This document shows, in pieces, positions 24,891 through 34,980 of a stretch of 64,000 nucleotides of DNA. The stretch spans positions 4,920,192-4,984,191 of the forward strand of contig NC_089322.1 of the NCBI RefSeq assembly GCF_036669915.1. The letters are read 5' to 3'. The stretch is from Pocillopora verrucosa. Its lineage: Eukaryota; Cnidaria; Anthozoa; Scleractinia; Pocilloporidae. Position numbers and translations under genes: made by a program. The notes under the pieces are model-generated. The model made no database searches. It was not told where the DNA came from and saw only the letters and a program-made list of their open reading frames with translations. Each line of letters starts with the position of its first letter. Within the stretch, counting starts at the first letter, position 1.

Positions 24891-25980
24891 TGCGCGCTAT
24901 TATCAACTGATCCAAAGAACAGAATAAAGAATTCAGCATTTCCAGGTATTTTGTTTGGGGTTAATAACAATAGTGAATAAGCCTTATTGCATACTTCTAA
25001 AATGGCTATTCGGTATGTAATTCGAAGAAAGAAAAACCCTCAAGACATGTTACACTACGGAATATTTACGCTTATGTTCACATTGAAAACCTTGAAAAGT
25101 TGTTCAAAAAAGATTCAGTTTTGTTTAGTTTGCTTTTTTTCCTCTCGTCCTCTTGCCGAGTATAGTTCGTGAATGTTTTTAACAACAAAGCATCCTTATC
25201 GTGTTAATAAATTTATAATCAACTGGTTCGCTGATAAAAAAAATATATTCTGAGAGACCAAGCATAGTGAAGGGCATTTTCTCCATTGGGTACCCCTGTG
25301 TGAACAGCACCCTCATGAGCGACTTTCCCAACCCTTCTCCACTAGTGCCGCTAATTTGACACGCCAACAATCTTGTGACGATTTGAAATTCATCTTCGCC
25401 GAGTCTCAGCACAATTTCCTCAGCGCAACAAACAACAAAAGGCTTTTGTTTGAACTTGTGAAGTCGAATTTAACCCACAACAACGGCCCATTTCTTGATA
25501 CAGTAATGGATTAAAACACAAACTTTCTGAACATCGTGAGGGCATGCCAAGATGATTTAAACCATTCAATACGATTCTGTTCGTTTATCATTTCTTTACA
25601 TAAACGAAATCTTTTTTATTGGCATTTCAGTCTTGATTTAAATAGCACTTGAAAAGTTTGTCTGATGACGTGACGGAACTAATAAAAATCGTAATTCCCC
25701 TTGTATCTTATTTATGGTGACATTTAACCAAGACTTACTTAGAAATAGAAAGAAATGCACGAAAGAAATCTTCAGAGTTTAAATTTGGATTTATAGTACA
25801 GCGTAATAGCTCAATGGAGCCAATTTAAAGGCGAGCGTACATTTAGGGTTACTTATAACTAAAAAGTAAGTGTATTTATCCACAACATAACTGATCTTAT
25901 TATTAATCATAACCATCACAATTTCCGCAAATGTGATTGGTGCATTACGTGCGTTATTTTCCACCAAGCATTCTTTACAG
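24891..25980. other. No gene seen
   Basis: AT-rich sequence. The small frames at 24987-25172 (plus) and 25179-25412 (minus) have no recognisable domain. Near 25665-25685 a phrase (TTTGTCTGATGACGTGACGG) resembles dispersed phrases elsewhere in the first half of the window (for example about 22380). Confidence 0.4.
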
Positions 25981-25981
25981 T

Positions 25982-26197
25982 TATAATCGGACAGTGTATT
26001 GTACAGATAGCTGTAATCGGACAGTGTAATCGTACAGATAGCTGTAATCGGACACCTGTAATCGTACAGATAGCTGTAATCGGACAGTGTAATCGTACAG
26101 ATAGCTGTAATCGGACAGTGTAATCGTACAGATAGCTGTAATCGGACAGTGTAATCGTACAGATAGCTGTAATCGGACACCTGTAATCGTACAGCCG
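25982..26197. repeat. 31-bp minisatellite, about six units
   Basis: The core CTGTAATCGGACA starts at 26011, 26042, 26074, 26105, 26136 and 26167, a period of 31-32 bases. Each unit holds two half-units, TGTAATCGTACAGATAG and CTGTAATCGGACAG. Because 31 is not a multiple of three, the minus-strand frame through it (25791-26234) reads tyrosine-rich repeats in shifting register and is not a gene. Confidence 0.9.
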
Positions 26198-26220
26198 GAA
26201 GAAGCATCATATTAAGTCCG

Positions 26221-27240
26221 CTGATGGCCAGCATTTAACTGTGATTGTTTTGTTGTACAGATGAGAAAGCAAACATTCAGAACATCATAGATATCAAAAC
26301 CATTCTCTACGGCTGTTTCTTTTAATTTTAATACCTTAAAATTGTTTTTTGTAAACCTTAAGCTGACATTTTGATATAAATCTAATTCACAAAAGTTTGC
26401 CTAATGGCCGGCATTTTAACTTTAATTTTGAACTAATGTTCTTAAAGCGCAGCTAAGCGAAGTATAGAAACAGGTTTCTACGTAGACTTCAATATGTAAA
26501 TGTGCCACCAGCTTACTCACTCACTGACTCATACAGATGTAGACACTATTGGGAATAAGTAACTTTGATCTATTTTTTATGATCCAAACAGAACCTTTGG
26601 ATTTACTCATCACGTAAGCAAACTCAAAAACTTTTTCCCTCCTCAGTCACCTGTTTCTCCAAAGGCAACTTGTTGATATTTTCAGCGATTGCGGAGTGCT
26701 TTTATTGCGTAGCTTGACAATTAGACAACGATAACATTACTGGAAAACGAAAGCCCCTCAGAAATCAGTATTCTACTTTCGAAAAAGAAACACAAAACAA
26801 ATGTTAATTCAGCCGCAGGCAAATCAATTAGTTTTAATTGAGCCGGTTTTCAAAGAAGCAGGTAAGGAATATAGTCATCAGTATAATATCTAGTTTCCCT
26901 TTTCTTAGTTTTTTGGTTTTTTTGTGTGGTGATTGATGGTGACCATATATTGAATACTGACTCAAAGTAGCATTTAATGAGTTTTAAGCGTTGACATTGT
27001 GCAATATGGCAGCATTCGAAAAGATTGCTTTAGCAGTTTATTACCGGGCTATCAAACCAATGTTGCTGGAAACGAGCCTTTTCATTGCTGATGAGGAAGA
27101 TTGGTAAGATGTGAAGCCACTGAGGCTTAACGAAGTCGCTTTGAAACAAATTCATTCACTTCGCTTGCGATTTTTGCATAACATTAGAGGACTTGATAGG
27201 CACAGGAAAAATGTCAACAAAACAGGATTAATTTTGGGAG
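26221..27240. repeat. Detached long unit of the 3.3-9.2 kb array
   Basis: This tract follows the order of a long array unit: TTTTGTTGTACAGATGAGAAAGC, CTAAGCTGACATTTTGATAT-like block, GTTTCTACGTAGACTTCAATA, CACTCACTGACTCATACAG, GGTTTTTTTG, GACATTGTGCAATATGGCA, CGCTTGCGATTTTTGCATAAC. It is in direct orientation, 17 kb downstream of the array and next to the 31-bp minisatellite. No reading frame is conserved. Confidence 0.8.
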
Positions 27241-28600
27241 AGTCTCAATGTGGTCATCTTCCTTCGTGAGCACGTGGTGTCATAGACTGACCTCTTTTCT
27301 TATGCGAGACCTTGGTACTTCACAAAAAGCAAACAAGGTCACGTGAATTATTGGTGAAAATTATGGACACTGGAAAACCACGAACTGTAACACTGCGAAT
27401 ATCCTCTGACTTCAGTAAAGGAAAGTACGCATTATCAATAATGATGTCTTAAAGTAGGATTGATTTTAGTTTTTGATCACATGATTGTAGAGGCCATCAG
27501 TTTCTCAAATTAATTAAACAGTGGTTAACCATAAAGGTTTGAAGAGAGCAATTTAGCGGTGGAAATATAAAGCATCCGTTCAACGGAAAAGGACGTTTTT
27601 ACTATGTATTAACTTACAGTGAATTTAAGAAATTTTCAGTTTCTCAAAGAAAATTAAAACTTCTCTCTTCGTGAGCGCACAGCGTCATGAATTATCTTCT
27701 AATGTGAGACTGGCGCTTTAACAGACAAAGAAACAGATTACGGCCTTAGAAAAATATGTACCGTAGACCCGCCGCGAGTAACCAAAGATTTGAAGGGTAT
27801 CTCGATCATGAAACGCTTGTGTACAAGTAGAAAGCGGAAATTTCGCATCTATCGCGATCTCTAGATCGTTCGTTGAGCTCTCCTGAAACAAAGTCGAGTT
27901 AATAGCTAATGCAGATCATAGCCACTGGAAAACCACGTAATGAAGCACCACGGATTTCCTTCAGCGAGGGACAGTCCACAACATAAATAGGGGTCTGATT
28001 TTAGTTTTATGATCATCAATTTCTCAAATTGGACGACACTCAATAACCTTAGTGAATGAGGATAAATTATACAGTATGAAGCCACAGAGATTTGAAAAAG
28101 TCGCCGTAGAACGAATTTATCGGACCGTGGTGGCGATTCAATCGCCCCATCAACCGCTTTACGAAGGGCTAACGCTCGAAATGAGACATAACTACATTTT
28201 GCAAACACAAGGATCGAAAAAGCCGTCACCAGGCTTTGCCATTAGTGCCTTACCTCGGCTACAGTTACTAAATAGCTAAAGCTGATAAAAACCGAGTGAC
28301 AAGAAAAGATTTTCAATTGCACTTACCAAGATGTTGACAATGTGGCTGATGCTTTCAAAATAAAACAACAAAAACAACGAATTACAGTCGGGACGTTTCT
28401 CAACCTTCCGAACCTCCGCTGTCACAGTGTTCTGGGTATCCAGATCACTTGTGTTTTAGGTAATTCCCTTCCCCCCTCTTAGCTAATCCAAATAAAAACG
28501 AAAAGTTTCAATTGCATAATTTTTTGTGTGTGTTCGTATGCTCGTCTATGGCGTCCTATTTAGGTTGAAATTTTGAACAGTTAGTGATCATATGATAGAA
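27241..28600. other. Dispersed-repeat fragments, no gene
   Basis: Bases 27240-27420 and 27660-27940 are two diverged copies of the 780-960 block. Bases 28390-28490 match 1121-1250. Frames at 27906-28229 (minus) and 28052-28279 (plus) overlap each other and fall in repeat-derived sequence (ATGAAGCCACAGAGATTTGA is the array block near 6300). Not treated as genes. Confidence 0.5.
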
Positions 28601-28735
28601 TGCTTATTGATGTGAGTTTGGTTTGGCTCTCGTTCATGAAGCAAGGACTTCGCTGCGCTCGGTCCGTAGTTCATGACCCCGAGCCAAGTATTTGTTCCCG
28701 TCCGGCCCTTCCACTCAATCAATAAGTACTCAGTA
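28600..28735. repeat. Fold-back element
   Basis: Arms GCTTATTGATGTGAGTTTGG (left) and ACTTATTGATTGAGTGGAAG (reverse complement of the right end) bracket inner arms GGCTCTCGTTCATGAA and TTCATGACCCCGAGCC. The loop carries CTTCGCTGCGCTCGGTCC, like the fold-back at 400-502. A palindromic MITE-like copy. Confidence 0.6.
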
Positions 28736-28829
28736 TTTCGGTTTTGTATAACACAAAATTTTTATCACTGATGATGTAATTGAACATAAAAAATGAAAAG
28801 TGTTGTTCTTTTTTATTCTTTTTTAAATA

Positions 28830-29280
28830 GGGAACGTCAGGGTTATGTGTTGACCTCTTTGAAAGATTTTATTTTCATCACAAGGTCGATCACAATACAA
28901 CTTAAGTTTCTTTCTTTAAACGGTAAGCTATATGTGCGTGATAATCGACTCCTTGTCTTCGTGAACTTTTCATTTTCTAATGGGTGTGATTTGCATGATC
29001 GAAGCCAAAAATACTAAAAAAAACTAAGTGACTATATTCGGTTTGGCACGTCACATTTTACCAGGGATGAAAAATGAATCATTTTACCCTGTTTAATGTG
29101 AAACGTTAGGCCTAAGTGTTCATCCCTTATGGAACGCATCACGAGATCGATCAGATCGATAAAGCTTCTGTCTTTAAAGGGTGTGCTATCTGTGCGTGAA
29201 AACTGGCCCGTTGTACTCATGAACTTTTCATTTTCTTGCTAGTGTGATTTGCATGATCGAAGACAAATATAGTAACTGTT
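28830..29280. repeat. Tandem duplication, about 265-bp unit, two copies
   Basis: The block from AACGTCAGGGTTATGTGTTG (28833) through TTTGCATGATCGAAGCC (about 29008) recurs from AACGTTAGGCCTAAGTGTTC (29102) through TTTGCATGATCGAAGAC. Shared landmarks are GTGCGTGA, GTGAACTTTTCATTTTC/ATGAACTTTTCATTTTC and TGTGATTTGCATGATCGAAG. The plus frame at 28793-29017 and the minus frame at 29032-29220 lie on opposite strands of the two copies, so neither is a conserved gene. Confidence 0.7.
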
Positions 29281-30132
29281 CTAACGCATGCGAAAACGGA
29301 CGGAATGGATCGGGGATTTGCTCGAGAATAACTACATCACTTGTCTTACCTTTGAATACAGTGACTGAAATATTGTAACAAGCAAATGACATCTGGGAGA
29401 GGAGGTAGCTTGACTTTCAGTAATAAACAATAGTCAAGAGAAGAGAGGTGGGGAAAATGGACTGCACTACAGTTACGTTGTAGGATCCGCGCATCCAGAA
29501 GGCACTTTCCTAAAAAAACTCGCAACGGCATTTCCCGCTGCTTTTACCTTTTCCTTTCCTCTTTTTCTCAGAAAATTACAAGAAAATTGCCATTAGAGGG
29601 CACTAACACCGAGTCATCATTTGAATGAAAAAAATTCATGATGGCTAATTTTCCTCCTTGTCTTCGAAAAATAACAAATATAAAATAATAAAAATAACAA
29701 AATGCCTCCCGTTTAATTTAGAATTGATGTCAACATTACCTGATTTCTCGAAATTCGCGGAAACTTCGTTTTCTAAGGTTACACGGTCATAGCCAAACAA
29801 GTCGCATTTGAGAATTATGGGCTCAGCATAGTAGAAGAAGGGTCTCAATGGGGTGATGGCTTTTACGGCTAACCATCAAAATTTTGGCTATTTAGTACAA
29901 ATAATGGTTAATATCATTGTAAATGATGTTAACCATTATGTGAATAACAAATGTAAATTCAGCCACTGGCAAATCAATCATTTTTCATAACGAGTAACAT
30001 AACAGCATTCATTTTAGGAAGAACAATTTCGCGTAAGCTAACAGTGTTATGATAGAAAAGACTCAGAACTTTTATCATGAAAATACCGTACATGTTCTTT
30101 CAAGGGATCATTAATAATTTTTACATGTATCC
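29281..30132. other. No gene seen
   Basis: AT-rich sequence with no supported gene. About 29945-29995 (ACAAATGTAAATTCAGCCAC, then CAAATCAATCATTTTTCAT) is another fragment of the array unit (compare 5867-5900). Confidence 0.4.
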
Positions 30133-30138
30133 AAGACA

Positions 30139-30173
<35 letters not shown>

Positions 30174-30228
30174 ATTTGCCGGCTGGGAGGTCCGTATGGT
30201 GAAATATATATATATATATGTACTCGAT
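30133..30228. repeat. Paired AT dinucleotide microsatellites
   Basis: A long run of alternating AT (about 30141-30170) is followed by GTTATTTGCCGGCTGGGAGG and a shorter TATATA run (about 30203-30219). They lie directly at the left edge of segmental duplication copy B. Confidence 0.9.
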
Positions 30229-31011
30229 TTAGCGCCCATCTCAAAAAAGTACCCATCCTGTAGGAAGGAAAACTTTATAAGCGCTTAGCCTCGAATAAGC
30301 TCCTGTAGATGAGAAGTATTGATTATCATTCCTTTACAGGTTTACTATTTCTAAATGGTAACATCGTCTATGGTGCATCTTTTATCGAAAATGGCAAAAA
30401 TTCAATGAGCGCCCAGCCATGAATAAACACCCATTGTCAAGGTCCAACACTTTAAAGCGCCCTGATGAAATCATCGAATTAATGTAGTAATCGAAATTTA
30501 AAAAATTCAACCACGAGCTTCCTACATACCGAATTGTCCAATACCTTGGGACGAGCTTACTTAGTTAAACTTCTGCCTAAAATTGTACGTTGTGAGGTTC
30601 CTAAAAAGATTTAGATGCTTAGATGGGTCATTTTTACAACAGTAATTAATTTAATTAGAAAACAAACATATAGGCTGTAATTCTTCGAAAAATTCACTAA
30701 CTAGCTTAAAGGCCCATTTCCAACCTTGATGCAACGAGGTCGTTTGTTTTTGTTTTGAACCACCGCTTTTGTTTAAATAGCGCCTCTGATTGGTCAGTTA
30801 TTTTAACCATGTCACGTCTCAAAATACCTTCGGTGTTTTCTCCGATGAATTTGAAGAGCTTATCAAAATAATTCTGTTTAAAACAGTTCTATACGTTTTA
30901 CTCCGGTATGGAATCAGATGAACCATTGATTTAGTAGATTCCGAGGCAGTAAACGCCTATGGATTGGTTGTTGCTAAAGACGAACGCGAAAATCCTTTCG
31001 AAGAGGGTTAA

Positions 31012-31144
31012 AATGTTGATCCACCAATGGTCAGTTGAAGTTTCCTGTCCGTGGAGAGGAATTTGCGCTCGAAAGAGTGGTCGAGGTTGTTGTCCATGCA
31101 AAGCAGCAAATAAGAATTGTAATGCAAACTGTCAGTGTCGCTGA
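31012..31144 (+). pseudogene. Cysteine-rich (CXC-like) coding relic inside the transposon
   Basis: The plus-strand frame reads WRGICARKSGRGCCPCKAAN followed by KNCNANCQCR, ending at TGA (31142-31144). The spacing (C-x-C, then C, C-x-C) resembles the CXC/CRC class of zinc-binding motifs that accompany some transposase-derived proteins. The peptide after the stop (RSCNEVT) looks continuous with the motif, which suggests a decayed longer frame. The assignment to CXC is by eye only. It may be the remnant of the transposon's own protein. Confidence 0.4.
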
Positions 31145-31189
31145 CGTTCCTGCAATGAAGTGACTAAACTTAAAGTAATTAAACGTTCG

Positions 31190-31710
31190 GCAGTCCGATA
31201 TTTTTCCATATTTCTCTTCGAAATCCAAAGAGCATTTATACGAAAATGTGTTACCTTTATTTACAATCCTCAAGCGCTTCCAGGCAGCCTAAAAATTTCG
31301 AACTTGATGTTTCTCGCTAACCCTGTATACAGAGTGCGAAGCCATCCAAGCGCTTGACTCTTAAAAACTTTTCAATGACACGGCTGGACACGGTCCTCAA
31401 ATAACTCCATGTTTCTCTTTGAAATATACCAATTTTTCGTTGGAAAATATTCTACCTTCATTTACAAGCCTCAAGCGCTTCTAGAAAGTGAAAAAAATGC
31501 CAACGTTATCTGTTTCGCTGACCTTGTACACAGTCCGGCAGTCTTATATTTTTCCATATTTCTCTTTGAAAAGTACCAATTTCAATTGGAAATATTTTAT
31601 CTTCATTTAGAATCCTCAAGCGCTTCTAGAAAGTGAACAAATTTGAACGTTGTCCTTTTCGCCGACTCTGTTCACTGAGTACGAAGAGATCCAAGCGTGA
31701 CACTTAAAAA
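31190..31710. repeat. Three internal tandem repeats in the TTAA transposon
   Basis: TTTCTCTTTGAAAT-like starts occur at about 31211, 31412 and 31559, each followed by an ACCTTCATTTACAATCCTCAAGCGCTTC-like block. Spacing is about 201 and 147, so the units differ by deletion. The frames at 31160-31357 and 31409-31636 read through parallel units and are probably incidental. Confidence 0.75.
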
Positions 31711-32084
31711 AAATTTTTTTCGGATTCTTCCAGACAAAACTCAAAATACTGTAAAGAAACTGTGAAATGACGAACGGCGAATGTATTTACCGTAAAACAG
31801 TTGACTATGTGTCCAGGATGGCTCTTGAGAAAGACGATTTTAGAAGGTTTTCGGTGATCTGGGAATTTCGCGTTACAGGAAAGTAGGTCGCGGCGCGCGT
31901 TGCATCAAGGTTGGAAATGGGCCTTTAAAATTGAACAATTTTCAATTGATAAGTTTGATTTTGTTATCGTGGTCCACAGCGGGAAGGCTTTCTTTATCTA
32001 AGACATGGCGTGCAAAATTAAAAATTTTAACTTTAAATTTGAAAATCACATTTCTGATTACTTATCCAGTAGTTTTTTTAAAAC

Positions 32085-32535
32085 TCATTGGCAATCAGAT
32101 GTGATCGATAATACCCATGCATTTCTTATTATCCAACAAGCATTAATTATTTTTAATTAAACCTTTAGCGCAAGGTCCCGTTTCGAAAAAAGGCCAAGCT
32201 AAAAGGACAGAAATGTTCAGAAACTGGGGTTAGGATCTGCTAAAGAAATAAAGTTTCCTTTGTTTTGTTTTCGCTGAGCGTTGATAAACTTCCACAACAT
32301 GAAAGGAACCAAAACGGTCCTAACTCATGAAGGTTTATTTGAAGTTAAATGGATTCTAAGTTACAGCTGGATGTCACAATAAACTTTTACAACAGACTGA
32401 AACATCCTACCTATGAATGTCCCGCCATAGATTGTGAAGCTGTTTCGCTTCTCAGAGAGACCCAGAGCCATTTCGGCAAGCTATGAGTTTAAGATCTAGA
32501 AGTTACACAACTAATAAGAAGTCAATTGGGTAGCT
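32085..32535. other. Inserted segment of unknown origin in duplication copy B
   Basis: Absent from copy A, where GAGTTGTTTTGGGAGAGG is continuous (about 9880-9900). The insert begins after AGTAGTTTTTTTAAAACTC and ends before TTTTTTTTTGGGAGAAGG; T-rich runs at both junctions obscure the ends. No terminal inverted repeat and no gene is seen. Confidence 0.5.
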
Positions 32536-33314
32536 TTTTTTTTGGGAGAAGGGAGGATTTACAAAAGAGAAGATATAATTATTGTACCTATTTAGACATT
32601 CCCATTAAGTATCCTGCGTTTTCTCCTTTTCCTCTACGACATCTAGTGACGTCACGAGATAACCAATGATGACGTCATAGTTTGGCCCATGTGGTAGTGG
32701 ACGGGGCGTGATATACTCTCAGAGGAGAAAACTTTTACTACCGAAAAGTATGGGGCAATGCCTACCCCCCCAAAAAAGAAGTGTTTGTCTTCTGAAGGTG
32801 TACTAAAGTTCCCTTTCCCCCCTCCCTTTTTTGGTGCTTATGTATCGCGAAGGAAAATGTTGGAGAATCAGAGCTCCCATTTTTTGAAGAAAAGTGAAAA
32901 CAATGATGTCTTTGGGAAACAATTTAACTATTCTCCATTTCTGAAGGAAATTACTTTTAACAATCCTCTTACTTTCTAGACTTAACAGAAAATGTTTGAG
33001 TTATAATTATTATTTTTTGGATTTAAAAAATAACTGTGTTTTAAAGAAAGCGACAAAACTTTTGAGTCTGTAAAACATGTACAAAGAATTGAAAATTGAA
33101 TTATTTAGTAAGTAGAACAATGCTAATTAAGATGAATAGTGACAACATGAAAAGAGGTAAAGCATGAAAGTGTGAGAATTAAAAAGATAGTTTTAGATTT
33201 ACATGTTATAAAATAATTCAAATAATACGCGCGCTCTTATTGGCCATATAACCATTTTATATGAGCGCATGTAAACACGGTTTTCGTTCCTCTTTCATTA
33301 GTTATTTTATAAAA

Positions 33315-33513
33315 GAAATGTAAAATGGTTTCCGTGTTTACATAGCCTGATGTAAACGCACGGGAGGTTGGGAGAACACTAGATAAGCGTAGAAAGCTGG
33401 AAGCTGGAAACCACTCCGCTTCGCGTTGTGGTTTCCTACGCTTATTTCGTGTTCTCCCAACCTTCCGCGTGTTTACATCAGGCTATGTAAACACGGAAAC
33501 CATTTTACATTTC
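33315..33513. repeat. Long near-perfect palindrome, 65-bp arms
   Basis: Left arm 33315-33379 and right arm 33449-33513 are inverted copies with about three mismatched positions, both containing AAATGTAAAATGGTTTCCGT and TGTTTACATAGCCTGATGTA. Inner paired pieces AAGCGTAG/CTACGCTT and GGAAACCAC/GTGGTTTCC extend the stem toward a small loop around CTCCGCTTCGCG. It lies immediately 3' of the Penelope-like element on its strand and may be the element's terminal structure or an independent fold-back transposon. Confidence 0.8.
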
Positions 33514-33519
33514 TTCAGT

Positions 33520-34498
33520 GTAACTGCTGATTCAAAGATTGTTGTTCTCTTTGATTATGAATAGCCTTTTTTATCTCAAGCTGAAAGCTGGTGGAGGCGT
33601 GATCTAAAACATGGAAGTTATCTGTAGAACACAAAGCGTGACAATGTGGAGAATCTTTCAGATGCCTGAAAATGTGAGAGGCCCTGTCACTGACTTAGTG
33701 CTCTCTAACACGTGTGGAAAAATGCCGGCAGAGGTTTCACCGACGTAACAGGCATTACAGCCAGCGCATACAAACTTATAAACTACACGTGAACGGAGCC
33801 CGTCAGGGACAGGGTCTTTCACACCAAACAAGTTACCGATTTTGAAGGTAGAGAAAACCAGTTTCATATCCAAGTCATTGCAATAGCGCTTAATAAAATG
33901 GCAGATCTTTTTTTTTGAGTGAAAGCAGAGAAGTGGCCTATGTAGGGTAGCTTAAAGTAGAACGTAGGTGAAGTGGTAGGAAGGGAATCCCGGGGATGAT
34001 GATTGTTTTGAGTCCCAGTAATGAAACGGTTTATAATCTTCTCGATTAATTAAATGAGCAGGGAAAAGATTCTTTTTTAGAATATCAGTAAGATTTTTAA
34101 TGTCCTCGTGAAACCCTAAGCAGGTGTTATTAATCTTGTAAGCCCTATCAACGAGTGTCTTAATGAGACCCACTTTGTAAGAGTACGAGGTGAAGCTGAA
34201 ATAATTAGTTAGTAACCCAGTGAAAGTTTTCTTGCGGTAAATCCTAGTTAGAGAGGAACTGGGGTCATGGTTGTCAATCAGGACATCAAAAAAGGGTAAT
34301 TTGTAATATAATTAACCTGTTTTTCCATAGTGAACTTGATGTTAGGGTGCCTAGAGTTGATATAGTCGAAAAATATAGTGGCATCTCGATCTCAGTTAAA
34401 TAAGCAAAAAGTATCATCAACATACCAGCGATAAAATAAGATTGTAGAGGCATGAAAATTTTCCAACCAAAGTTTTTCATGATGTCCCATAAATGGTG
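33520..34498 (-). mobile_element. Penelope-like retroelement, 5'-truncated and decayed
   Basis: Read on the minus strand, fragments appear in the order expected for an EN-containing Penelope element. First a reverse transcriptase segment FMGHHEKLWLENFHASTI, then FYRWYVDDTFCLF with catalytic YVDD at 34413-34424. Next comes the conserved post-RT region VGLIKTLVDRAYKINN (about 34173-34120), then GGLRSRVVYKF-like and CNACYVGET of the GIY-YIG endonuclease (about 33870-33710), ending with HNQREQQSLNQQLH near 33525. Stops and frame changes follow YVDDTFCLFN and occur between every block, so the copy is dead. The 5' end, including the start of the RT, is missing. It joins directly to a gene relic at 34499. 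Confidence 0.85.
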
Positions 34499-34980
34499 TC
34501 AGCACTGCTAAGTCTTTGGAAAATCCTATGAAGTCTATAAAAAACAAGATAGAAATGTAGCCAGAGGGCATTCCTATCAAATTTGCTCATAAAGGATTTT
34601 CTGATTGTAAATACATAACTGAACGCTAGTAAATTTCGGGCGAAAGAATAAAATTAAGGGTATCTAATCCGCTATTTTTCTCAGAAGTATAACTCGAGCC
34701 CAGTTATTTTGTTGGATCACAGATTGGTGCTGGGTCTTTTGCAATTCAAGACTCAGTTATATAAAAATATTTGGTTTTTAACAGAAAGAAGAGGAATATG
34801 AAAAAGTAATCCAAGAAACTTAAACCTGGTCAAAGGTACACTCAAGACAAGGGTTTCATTTTTAGGGGAAAGTACGTAACATAAGTACAGACACATATTG
34901 AAATTCCCAATCATAAAAGGATGACATTAAATGGCATAAAACGTGAAATGCAAGGGCATGAGGTGAAAAGCACACTAGTA
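34499..34980 (-). pseudogene. Fibrinogen-like gene relic psi6 (exon 3 start plus intron)
   Basis: On the minus strand, an intact TAG acceptor is followed by the first codons of exon 3 (FSKDLAVL, 34525-34499), then sequence switches to the Penelope-like element in the same reading frame. Upstream, 34526-34980 matches the intron and flank of psi5 (10625-11075), so this is the second product of the same segmental duplication. Exon 2 is not found where psi5 has it; the paralogy breaks near 35000. Confidence 0.75.

Larger units (their letters stand above)
30710..31924. mobile_element. DNA transposon with 27-bp TIRs and TTAA target duplication
   Basis: The left end AGGCCCATTTCCAACCTTGA is repeated as an exact inverted copy at the right end (27 matching bases, 30710-30736 and 31898-31924). 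TTAA flanks both ends (30706-30709 and 31925-31928). The paralogous tract at 9732-9735 has a single TTAA at the equivalent point, an empty site that proves insertion. TTAA duplication is characteristic of piggyBac and Kolobok superfamilies; no DDE transposase is visible, so this copy is nonautonomous or decayed. It holds a cysteine-rich relic and an internal tandem repeat. Confidence 0.85.
30228..33044. repeat. Segmental duplication, copy B, with insertions
   Basis: Paralog of 9241-10360 in the same orientation. Relative to copy A it has gained a TTAA-targeting transposon (30710-31924) and a roughly 450-base segment (about 32085-32535) interrupting GTAGTTTTTTT...TTTTTTTTGGGAGAAGG. It diverges from copy A at about 33044. 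The frame at 32758-32979 is not open in copy A. No functional gene outside the insertions. Confidence 0.8.

Noticed and set aside
25982..26197. CRISPR array
   Set aside because: Repeats are directly contiguous without variable spacers, and the window is clearly eukaryotic.
25791..26234. Minus-strand tyrosine-rich repetitive protein
   Set aside because: It is a read-through of the 31-bp minisatellite, which is not a multiple of three; no start context and no flanking gene.
33340..33370. Hammerhead ribozyme in the palindrome beside the Penelope-like element
   Set aside because: CTGATG occurs, but the CTGATGA and GAAA cores with the right stems are not visible.
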